The notes under the pieces are model-generated. The model was given only the letters and a program-made list of their open reading frames with translations, did not search any database and was not told where the DNA came from. The position numbers and the translations under genes are program-made. Positions 23,766 to 29,898 of a DNA stretch of 29,898 nt are shown piece after piece. The stretch's first letter is position 1, and each line of letters starts with the position of its first letter. The stretch covers positions 1 to 29,898 of the forward strand of contig DDWW01000027.1 of NCBI GenBank assembly GCA_002347085.1, given 5' to 3'. Source of the DNA: Desulfobulbaceae bacterium UBA2276. GTDB lineage: Bacteria > Desulfobacterota > Desulfobulbia > Desulfobulbales > Desulfocapsaceae.

Positions 23766-23795
23766 CCCGCTGAGAGAAGTTCTTCTCTCAGCGGG
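23766..23795 (-). terminator. rsmG: Rho-independent terminator of hisD-rsmG
   Basis: CCCGCTGAGAGAA (23766-23778) and TTCTCTCAGCGGG (23783-23795) form a perfect 13-bp stem with a 4-base loop. On the minus strand it is followed by ATTATTCTTTTTTC. The stem includes the last codons and stop of rsmG (TGA at 23788-23790), so the terminator overlaps the coding end. Confidence 0.85.
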
Positions 23796-24471
23796 AAAAT
23801 GTCAGCAGGGCGCGCTTGGCGAAGGAATTGGGAAGTTCCTGTTCCACGGTCGTAACATGCGAGAGCGAAATGATCGGGGTTAATTTTTGCATGGTCTGCA
23901 ACTCCTCCTGCCATTTCGGCCCTTTCATACAGATCACTGTTGTCCCTTGCCCGCATAAACGACTGACCATCCTCAAGAATTCACCCATATCAGCAACGGC
24001 CCGACTGGTGATATGGGAAAAGACCGTAGTTGACGGCAGAAGGATTTCGTCTTCCACCCGGCCAACCAACACACTCACCCCGTCCAGATTCAAGGTTCTG
24101 ATAACGTGACGCAAAAAGGAAACCCGTTTCAGACGTGGCTCCAGTAAGGTTACGGTCAACTCTGGCCGGGCCGCCTTACAGACCAGTCCCGGAAAACCGG
24201 CCCCGGTTCCCACGTCCAGCAGATGAGGATTTTTAGTGCCGGCCAAGAGGGGAAGCAGGGTCAGAGAATCGAGGAAGTGGTTCTCCAGGATATCACCCTC
24301 CGCAGTCCCCTTGGCAATCAGATTGATCTTTTTGCTCCAATGCATGAGCTCTGTGAAATAGACGAACAATCTCTCCACCGCCTGAGCGTCAAGGATAATC
24401 CCTAAGGTATCGCACCCTCTCTGAAGTTGCTCCCGAAAATCAAAGGGTTTGACAGTCGCTTTTGCTGTCAC
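23788..24471 (-). CDS. rsmG: 16S rRNA (guanine-N7)-methyltransferase RsmG (GidB)
   Basis: It methylates N7 of G527 in 16S rRNA using S-adenosylmethionine; loss gives low-level streptomycin resistance in known cases. The start is a GTG at 24471 that overlaps the hisD stop as GTGA, giving 227 aa, the normal family length. The open frame continues about 100 codons upstream, but that part is antisense-like sequence lying inside hisD and unlike RsmG. Motifs: HWSKKINLIA (44-53), the SAM-binding LLDVGTGAGFPG (84-95), EPRLKRVSFL and HITSRAVADM. The GTGA overlap indicates translational coupling to hisD. Confidence 0.94.
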   Translation of the reverse strand: MTAKATVKPFDFREQLQRGCDTLGIILDAQAVERLFVYFTELMHWSKKINLIAKGTAEGDILENHFLDSLTLLPLLAGTKNPHLLDVGTGAGFPGLVCKAARPELTVTLLEPRLKRVSFLRHVIRTLNLDGVSVLVGRVEDEILLPSTTVFSHITSRAVADMGEFLRMVSRLCGQGTTVICMKGPKWQEELQTMQKLTPIISLSHVTTVEQELPNSFAKRALLTFSR

Positions 24472-25793
24472 CGGCCGACCTGTTTTTTGCCGGGCAAGCG
24501 CTCGGTTACCGAAGCGGCATGAGCGGTCAGACCTTCGAGGGTAGCCAGCAGCCGAATATGGTCGGCATCCTCGATCAAGGCCTGCTCGGAATAACTGATG
24601 ATGGAGCTCTTCTTCAAAAAGGTCTCCACACCCAGGGCGGAAGAAAAACGAGCGGTACCCATGGTGGGCAGGACATGATTGGGGCCGGCCAAGTAATCTC
24701 CAGCGGCCTCCGGGGTATGATGGCCCAGAAAAATAGCCCCGGCGTGACGGATCCGCGGCAGCATAGCCCAAGGGTCGCTGATCATCAGTTCCAAATGCTC
24801 AACGGCAATGTCATTAGCCAGATCAATGGCCGCATCCAGGTTCTCGGCAATGAGGATCACCCCGCGATCTGCTAAGGATTTACGGGCAATCTCCTGTCGC
24901 GACAACTTCCCAAGCTGGCGTTCCAGTTCAACCAGAATCTCACCAGCCAGCGATTCCTCCGTAGTTACCACCATGGCCAGGGCCAAGGGGTCGTGTTCCG
25001 CCTGGGCCAGCATGTCCGCCGCCACATGGTTGGCCTTGGCGCTGCCATCGGCGACAATGAGCACCTCCGAGGGCCCGGCAATCATATCAATACGCACCAA
25101 TCCAGACACCTGGGATTTGGCCTCGGTCACAAACTGGTTGCCAGGGCCGACAATGACATCCACCGCCGGAATGGACTCGGTACCATAGGCCAGGGCCGCA
25201 ATGCCCCAGGCCGATCCGGCCTTGAAGATTTCGGTGATCCCGATCTCCTGGGCCGCCACCAGCAGATGCGGACTGATTTTGCCCTCGCGATTAGGCGGCG
25301 TCAGCATGACGCGACGGGCAACCCCGGCAATCCCGGCGGGAATCCCGTTCATCAGCACCGAGGAAACAAGCGGCGTGGAGCCACCCTGACCGCCAGGCAC
25401 ATACAGACCGGCCGCATCCACCGGCCGGACTAATCGGCCGACAATAGTGCCGTTGTCCCTGGTCTGCATCCAGGAATCCTCCATTTCCCGCTCATGAAAG
25501 GTCTGCACCCGTTCGATGGCCAAGGCCAGGGTCTCAAGAAAGGGTTCATCGACCAGATCATAGGCCGCGAGCATCTCCGCTGTGGAGACCTGCATCGCGG
25601 CTAAGGTCAGATCCGGCGCGTCAAACTTTCTCGTATATTCAAGGACTGCCGCATCGCCGCGCTCCCGCACCGCAGCCAGGATCTCGGCGACAATCTGCCG
25701 ACAGGAATCATTTGCCGGCTGAAGGCGTTGAAGCAGGGAAGCAACAACCCTCTCCCCTTCCACACTCTGTATTTTCACAGGTTTAATAAGCAT
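24468..25793 (-). CDS. hisD: Histidinol dehydrogenase
   Basis: It catalyses the last two steps of histidine synthesis, L-histidinol to L-histidine with two NAD+. At 441 aa it has the standard length. Visible conserved features are VPGGQGGSTPLVSSVLMN (the NAD/substrate region), AGPSEVLIVADGSA, the zinc ligands Gln264 and His267 in MLAQAEHDPL, the catalytic pair Glu332-His333 in AVEHLEL, and GPNHVLPTMGTARFSSAL. GGAGAG lies about 5 bases before the ATG. No other his gene is in the window. It is coupled to rsmG by a 4-base overlap and ends at the terminator overlapping rsmG's 3' end. Confidence 0.96.
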   Translation of the reverse strand: MLIKPVKIQSVEGERVVASLLQRLQPANDSCRQIVAEILAAVRERGDAAVLEYTRKFDAPDLTLAAMQVSTAEMLAAYDLVDEPFLETLALAIERVQTFHEREMEDSWMQTRDNGTIVGRLVRPVDAAGLYVPGGQGGSTPLVSSVLMNGIPAGIAGVARRVMLTPPNREGKISPHLLVAAQEIGITEIFKAGSAWGIAALAYGTESIPAVDVIVGPGNQFVTEAKSQVSGLVRIDMIAGPSEVLIVADGSAKANHVAADMLAQAEHDPLALAMVVTTEESLAGEILVELERQLGKLSRQEIARKSLADRGVILIAENLDAAIDLANDIAVEHLELMISDPWAMLPRIRHAGAIFLGHHTPEAAGDYLAGPNHVLPTMGTARFSSALGVETFLKKSSIISYSEQALIEDADHIRLLATLEGLTAHAASVTERLPGKKQVGR

Positions 25794-25843
25794 GATCTCT
25801 CCACTTCCCCTTAAAAATATTCGTAACTATGCACCATAATATC

Positions 25844-25908
25844 GGTCGGGCTTGAGCCCGAAGACTGGGGAGTACGCCGCAAGCCCTTCGTCGGGTTGAA
25901 ACCCGACC
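25844..25908. repeat. Pair of GTCGGG-type palindromes between ubiE and hisD
   Basis: CGGGCTTGAGCCCG (25847-25860) and GTCGGGTTGAAACCCGAC (25890-25907) are each hairpins. The outer GGTCGGG (25844-25850) can also pair with CCCGACC (25902-25908), so a larger alternative structure is possible. They lie between ubiE's stop (25972) and hisD's start and may end the asnS-ubiE transcript. Such palindromes recur in many genomes as REP-like elements. Confidence 0.6.
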
Positions 25909-25971
25909 TTGTTCCGTTCAAAAATGGGCAAGACCGTATTCCGACAACAAGTCAGCAACTTCAACCGCAAT

Positions 25972-26688
25972 TCAACCTTCCTTCCGGCCCCAATGGATAC
26001 CGATGGTTCCCAGCATGAATCGTTGATACCCGACCTCCTGAAACCCGGCCTCGGCAAAAAGGGCTGCCAGGGCGTCCGCACTGTAGAACTCCATAGTCGA
26101 ACCGGTCAGATAGGCGTAGGCAGCCTCGTCACTTGCAATGAGTCGTCCGAGAAACGGAATGCCAAAACGAAAATAAAACCGAACCAAGGGATATGTAAGA
26201 CAATGCCACCCGTTTTTCCGGGGCGGAGTGGTATCAAGACAGACTACCCGCCCCCCCGGCTTCAACACCCTATACACCTCTTTGAGTACGGCCAGGGAAT
26301 CATCGACATTTCTCAAAAGATAGCCAAAACTCACCGACTCAAAGCTGTTGTCCACATAGGGCAGAAAATTGGCGTCACAGGCCTGCCAGTGAATATCCAA
26401 TCCGGCAAATCTTTTCCCCGCCTCTTTCAGCATATTCTGGGAGAAATCAGCGCCGATCACCCGACTCTGAGCATAAGTCTTGCGCGTCAGAGCGGCGATA
26501 TCACCCGTACCCGTGGCCAGGTCAAGGGCCCAGCCAGCCCCGGGATTCAGGGCCTTTCTGACCACAAAACGCCGCCAGCGCTGATCCTGCCCCAGGGTCA
26601 TCACCCGGTTCATCAGATCATACGACCCGGCTATGGCATCAAACATCTTTTGGACACCAGGCCCTTTGCTCACAATATCTTTCTCCAT
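25972..26688 (-). CDS. ubiE: UbiE/MenG-type quinone C-methyltransferase
   Basis: It transfers a methyl group from S-adenosylmethionine to demethylmenaquinone (or the ubiquinone precursor), a late step of quinone synthesis at the membrane. Features of the 238 aa: MFDAIAGSYDLMNRVMTLGQ (15-34) as in the family start, the SAM motif ALDLATGTGDIA (54-65), and GYLLRNVDD (122-130, usually GFGLRNV). In an organism of this kind menaquinone is the likelier substrate, which is inference. Only a weak Shine-Dalgarno is seen. It follows asnS by 44 bases and is probably co-transcribed. Confidence 0.9.
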   Translation of the reverse strand: MEKDIVSKGPGVQKMFDAIAGSYDLMNRVMTLGQDQRWRRFVVRKALNPGAGWALDLATGTGDIAALTRKTYAQSRVIGADFSQNMLKEAGKRFAGLDIHWQACDANFLPYVDNSFESVSFGYLLRNVDDSLAVLKEVYRVLKPGGRVVCLDTTPPRKNGWHCLTYPLVRFYFRFGIPFLGRLIASDEAAYAYLTGSTMEFYSADALAALFAEAGFQEVGYQRFMLGTIGIHWGRKEG

Positions 26689-26732
26689 TCTTACGCCAAC
26701 ATACTTCCGCCATTCAACCTATCCAGTAATCC

Positions 26733-28106
26733 TTAACAAGGGGCAAATCCAGGGGTGCGGGGGAAGGGGATCACCTCCCGGATATTGGCCATGCCGGTGA
26801 CAAACTGCACCAGCCGCTCAAAGCCCAGACCAAAACCGGAATGGGGAATCGTGCCGTAACGCCGAAGATCAAGGTACCATTCATAGCTGCCGTGATCAAT
26901 GCCCGCCTGTTGCATCCGGTCCAGCAGAATATCGTACCGTTCCTCGCGCTGACTGCCGCCAATGATCTCGCCAATTCCCGGCACCAGGATATCCATGGCC
27001 GCCACCGTCCGTCTGTCATCACTGACCCGCATATAAAAGGGCTTAATAGCGGCCGGATAATCGGTAACAATCAGTGGCCGCTGAAAGATGGTTTCCGTCA
27101 GATAGCGTTCATGCTCTGATTGCAGATCGATCCCCCATTGCACCGGATAGGCAAATTCCTGTCCTGACAGTAACAACTGCTCCACCGCCTGGGTGTAGGT
27201 AATATGGGCAAAATCCTGCTCTACAACCTGTTGAAGCTTAGCCAGCAGTCCCTTGGCTATAAACCGGTCAAAAAGTGCCAAATCCTCAGTACATTCGGTC
27301 AAAACGAGACGCAACAGATATTTCAACATCTCTTCCGCCACCTGCTGATTTTCCGCAAGGTCACAAAAGGCCATTTCCGGTTCCACCATCCAGAACTCGG
27401 CCAGATGACGGCTGGTATTGGAATTTTCCGCCCGAAAGGTGGGGCCGAAGGTATAGACATTGCCCAGGGCCTGGGCATAGACCTCGGCCTGAAGCTGGCC
27501 GGAAACAGTCAGGCCTGCCGGACGGCCAAAAAACTCGCTACCCTCATCACCTGCCCCTTTAACCGAAGAAGCAGATGAAACCACCTGAAACATCTCGCCA
27601 GCCCCCTCACAGTCACTGGTGGTGATGATCGGCGTATGCACCTGGACAAAACCACGCTCCTGAAAAAAGGTATGCACCCCATAAGAAAGATGCGAACGCA
27701 CCCTGGCCACCGCTCCCAAGGCATTAGTGCGTGGCCGCAGATGAGTGATGTTGCGGAGAAACTCGAATGAATGGTGTTTTTTCTGCAAGGGATAGGACTC
27801 GGGATCGGCCCACCCCAGAACCTGCACCGAAGTGGCCCGCAGCTCAACCGCCTGCCCCTTTGCCGGCGACTCCTGCAAGACGCCCGTTACCATTACACTA
27901 CAACCGGTGCTGAGCCTTTTGATCTCATCCCCATAATTAGCAAGGGCCTGATCAGCAATCACCTGGATATTGGCAAGACTTGAGCCATCCCCCACTTCCA
28001 GAAAAGAAAAACCACTGGCGTCCCGCCTGGTTCGCACCCAGCCCGCAACCTGCAACGACTCCCCGACCTGCGGGTCTGCCAGAATTTTATCCACCCGTTT
28101 TCTCAT
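26733..28106 (-). CDS. asnS: Asparaginyl-tRNA synthetase
   Basis: It charges tRNA-Asn with asparagine. The 457 aa match the family length. An N-terminal OB-fold anticodon-binding domain (about 15-100, VAGWVRTRRDASGFSFLEVG) is followed by the class II catalytic core with HTPIITTSDCEGAGEMFQV, motif 2 FRAENSNTSRHLAEFWMVEP (224-243) and motif 3 GLGFERLVQF (426-435), ending IPFPRTPGFAPC. Motif 2 and the EGAGEMF segment distinguish it from AspRS. AGGTGA lies 6 bases before the ATG. Having asnS suggests that Asn-tRNA need not be made only by transamidation. Confidence 0.96.
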   Translation of the reverse strand: MRKRVDKILADPQVGESLQVAGWVRTRRDASGFSFLEVGDGSSLANIQVIADQALANYGDEIKRLSTGCSVMVTGVLQESPAKGQAVELRATSVQVLGWADPESYPLQKKHHSFEFLRNITHLRPRTNALGAVARVRSHLSYGVHTFFQERGFVQVHTPIITTSDCEGAGEMFQVVSSASSVKGAGDEGSEFFGRPAGLTVSGQLQAEVYAQALGNVYTFGPTFRAENSNTSRHLAEFWMVEPEMAFCDLAENQQVAEEMLKYLLRLVLTECTEDLALFDRFIAKGLLAKLQQVVEQDFAHITYTQAVEQLLLSGQEFAYPVQWGIDLQSEHERYLTETIFQRPLIVTDYPAAIKPFYMRVSDDRRTVAAMDILVPGIGEIIGGSQREERYDILLDRMQQAGIDHGSYEWYLDLRRYGTIPHSGFGLGFERLVQFVTGMANIREVIPFPRTPGFAPC

Positions 28107-28163
28107 ACAAATTCACCTGGAGTGACACCTATAAATTATCAAAATCAGTGCGCAAAACTCAAT

Positions 28164-29078
28164 TTAAGCGTTCGGCCCCTTCCCATAAAACAGCACCATC
28201 TCCCCCTGACCTGGCAACTCATCCCGGGTCTTTCCGCTCAGCCTGGCCAGATGGGCCCCCACCACCGAACATTTGATAGTCAAAAGAAAGAAGATAGCAG
28301 CATCGGTTGCGTCAACCGCCTCCGACAAGGTCTCAAAATTACCCTGCCCTTTGGAAATAAGCAGATCAGCCCCCCGGAAAACCTGCTGAAACTCAGCTGA
28401 ACACTGCGCCAGAGGGGTTCCCGGGCATGCGGTGCCGTTGGCGATAATGCGGGCATACCGATCAAGACCGCAATAGAGGGCATCAGCCCACAAGGCGTCA
28501 TTGATGATTGGCCCGGACTTTACCGCCACGGTCACCTCCAGCCCCAAATCGACCAGGCAACGCACCACCAGGGAATCATAGACAATCTCACCACAGTTAT
28601 CAGCAAGATACAAGACTCTGGATTTCCGAGGCAAACTGCAGACCAGCTCCCATAACTGACGGCTATCATCAATGGCCAAGGGCATCGTTCGGGCTCGTGC
28701 AAGAGCGCCCCCCACGTCAAAACTGCGCATCGCCCCATAATCAATGATATTGCCGGCAATGGCCAGACGCAGGGCGACAAGCAAGGGGACCTCACTCTCT
28801 TCAACTTCCCGCAGGAGTTCCGGGAGAATGGCAAGGGCCTGCTCATTCGACGCCCTTTTCAGGGCCAGATAGGGATCAGCGCAACCACTCATCCGGGCAA
28901 TGGTCGCGTACACGGCCACCGAATTTTCCGGCGGGGTCAACGACATCTCCATCTGCGGCAGCAAGGCCGCCACCGCCCGTGCCACCTCCAGATGCACGCT
29001 CTCATCAGGCGAGCTGATCCGCGCCACCCGCAGGGCCTGATCCATAAAACAGGCCAGGCAATCCACCGCAGTCTTCAT
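28164..29078 (-). CDS. DUF89/ARMT1-like damage-control phosphatase
   Basis: The 304 aa match the bacterial/archaeal DUF89 subgroup with an N-terminal CxxC (VDCLACFMDQALR, Cys7 and Cys10). Conserved metal-site elements are LADNCGEIVYD (Asp160, Asn161) and KGQGNFE (243-249), followed by FFLLTIKCSVVA-like sequence. Family members are metal-dependent phosphatases thought to remove harmful or excess sugar phosphates and phosphometabolites; the substrate here is unknown. Its ATG overlaps the stop of the upstream TtcA-like gene (ATGA at 29075-29078), so the two are translationally coupled. Confidence 0.88.
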   Translation of the reverse strand: MKTAVDCLACFMDQALRVARISSPDESVHLEVARAVAALLPQMEMSLTPPENSVAVYATIARMSGCADPYLALKRASNEQALAILPELLREVEESEVPLLVALRLAIAGNIIDYGAMRSFDVGGALARARTMPLAIDDSRQLWELVCSLPRKSRVLYLADNCGEIVYDSLVVRCLVDLGLEVTVAVKSGPIINDALWADALYCGLDRYARIIANGTACPGTPLAQCSAEFQQVFRGADLLISKGQGNFETLSEAVDATDAAIFFLLTIKCSVVGAHLARLSGKTRDELPGQGEMVLFYGKGPNA

Positions 29079-29821
29079 GGCAGGTATTCCTCCCGCACAT
29101 TAAACATTGAGGCAAAGATCGAAGCCTTGACCCCCGGCCCTTGCTGATACAGGGTTTGCAACGTCTGCCGCATCTGATCACGCCGAGTGTCGCCGGCCAG
29201 CGGACAAAGATTATCAACTGGCGTCAGACCAAGATTCTTGGCTATGTCCAGCACCTCATGTTTTTCAATATAGGCCAGAGGCCGGATCAGGGCCAAACTC
29301 CCAGCAAAAAGATCCTGTCTGGGCATCATGGTGGAGATATTGCCGCTATAAAACATATTCAGGAACAGGGTCTCGATGAGATCGTCCTGATGATGACCAA
29401 AGGCGATCTTGTTACAGCCATAGTCTCGGGCCAGATCAAAAAGCTGATGCCGTCGTTGCCGGGCGCAGAGAAAACAGCTCCGCTCGCCAGCGGCGAAATC
29501 CGGCAGTTCCCGAGCCTGCTCCACCAGCACAGGGAGCCCGAACCGGTGCAATTGTTCGCTGATCTGCTCCACCGGATCATCCAGCTCTGCCCCCTCAGCA
29601 CCCAGGCCTCGAAACCCCATATCAATATGGACGACCCGGATGGTATAAATAATGGGGGCCTTCCGTAACCACATCTGCAGCAACCAGGCCAGCACCAGGC
29701 TATCCACCCCTCCGGAAACAGCCACCAGCACATGATCACCGTGGCTGAGCATGGCATAGTCCTGCATCGCCTGGCCAATGCGCCGGTTGACCTGTCGGGG
29801 CAGAATCGTCTTCTTTCTCAT
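29075..29821 (-). CDS. TtcA-like PP-loop ATPase (tRNA 2-thiocytidine family)
   Basis: The 248 aa hold the PP-loop SGGVDS (36-41), which binds ATP and adenylates the target base; CFLC (Cys116, Cys119) with a third Cys at 206 (NLCPLAGD), the set that holds the Fe-S cluster in TtcA; and FGHHQDDLIETLFLNMFYSG (141-160). TtcA thiolates C32 of some tRNAs. Whether this member modifies C32 or another site is not certain, so no symbol is given. The ATG at 29821 fits the family start best; a TTG at 29851 in frame would add 10 residues, and neither has a clear RBS. It overlaps the DUF89 gene by 4 bases. Confidence 0.88.
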   Translation of the reverse strand: MRKKTILPRQVNRRIGQAMQDYAMLSHGDHVLVAVSGGVDSLVLAWLLQMWLRKAPIIYTIRVVHIDMGFRGLGAEGAELDDPVEQISEQLHRFGLPVLVEQARELPDFAAGERSCFLCARQRRHQLFDLARDYGCNKIAFGHHQDDLIETLFLNMFYSGNISTMMPRQDLFAGSLALIRPLAYIEKHEVLDIAKNLGLTPVDNLCPLAGDTRRDQMRQTLQTLYQQGPGVKASIFASMFNVREEYLP

Positions 29822-29852
29822 TATCAGACTATTGCAGGATTGAGGTTCCAAT

Positions 29853-29894
29853 AAAAAATGCCTGCTGAATTTGCGTCAAGCAAACCAGCAGGCA
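29853..29894 (-). terminator. Rho-independent terminator of a gene beyond the right edge
   Basis: On the minus strand TGCCTGCTG and CAGCAGGCA (plus 29859-29867 and 29886-29894) form a 9-bp stem, with an inner TTTGC/GCAAA stem (29870-29874 and 29880-29884), followed by TTTTTT (29853-29858). It ends a leftward transcript entering from outside. Within the loop, minus-strand TTGACG is followed 17 bases later by TTTTAT, a possible promoter for the TtcA-like gene. Confidence 0.75.
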
Positions 29895-29898
29895 ATCA

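Noticed and set aside
24472..24771. 100-codon N-terminal extension of rsmG
   Set aside because: It overlaps the 3' end of hisD on the same strand in another frame and has no similarity to RsmG. The GTG at 24471 with the GTGA overlap gives the normal protein.
25909..26736. 275-codon plus-strand frame opposite ubiE
   Set aside because: It is antisense to a clear methyltransferase and shows no domain.

Overview
The window looks like a chromosomal segment of a Gram-negative, probably anaerobic bacterium, most likely Desulfobacterota (Desulfobulbales-like). This rests on the protein mix: a UbiE/MenG quinone methyltransferase, a c-heme diguanylate cyclase, a DUF89 protein, a TtcA-like enzyme, a secreted Arg/His-rich protein and a sigma-54 type promoter. 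No rRNA, tRNA, CRISPR array or intact transposase was seen, so the taxonomy is inference.

Positions 1-2450 are a decayed, repeat-rich region. It holds a 49-residue membrane protein, thpR (RNA 2',3'-cyclic phosphodiesterase), a doubtful small ORF, and gene debris: two C-terminal fragments of an MFS transporter and a truncated copy of the 5' end of an HD-domain gene whose intact copy lies about 12.5 kb downstream. The same palindromic element (core GGGTCAGAGTAA) sits next to both MFS fragments and exactly where the HD copy breaks off.

Positions 2450-4160 hold a sigma-54 type promoter, a lipoprotein made of two related repeats, a CsbD-like protein, and a 202-bp nested inverted-repeat (MITE-like) element. 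Positions 4160-13333 are one 9.2-kb gene for a cyclic beta-1,2-glucan synthase (NdvB/ChvB/Cgs type) with glycosyltransferase, transglycosylation and GH94 phosphorylase parts. It is visibly more GC-rich than its flanks. It is followed by several inverted-repeat elements and a 45-residue Lys-rich protein.

Positions 14263-17456 carry the HD-domain protein and an OafA-like membrane acyltransferase with an SGNH tail, each followed by a strong hairpin. From 17532 on the genes are mainly housekeeping: leuB-prs (minus), a heme-containing GGDEF protein (plus), an alpha/beta hydrolase (minus), a CPBP protease (plus), a secreted Arg/His/Asp-rich protein (plus), hisD-rsmG (minus, GTGA overlap), asnS-ubiE (minus), and a TtcA-like enzyme with a DUF89 phosphatase (minus, ATGA overlap).

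No multigene novel system is evident. The most interesting material is the repeat-associated gene shuffling, the sigma-54 lipoprotein/CsbD unit, the families of small inverted-repeat elements, the divergent PRPP synthetase coupled to leuB, and the periplasmic heme sensor fused to a diguanylate cyclase.
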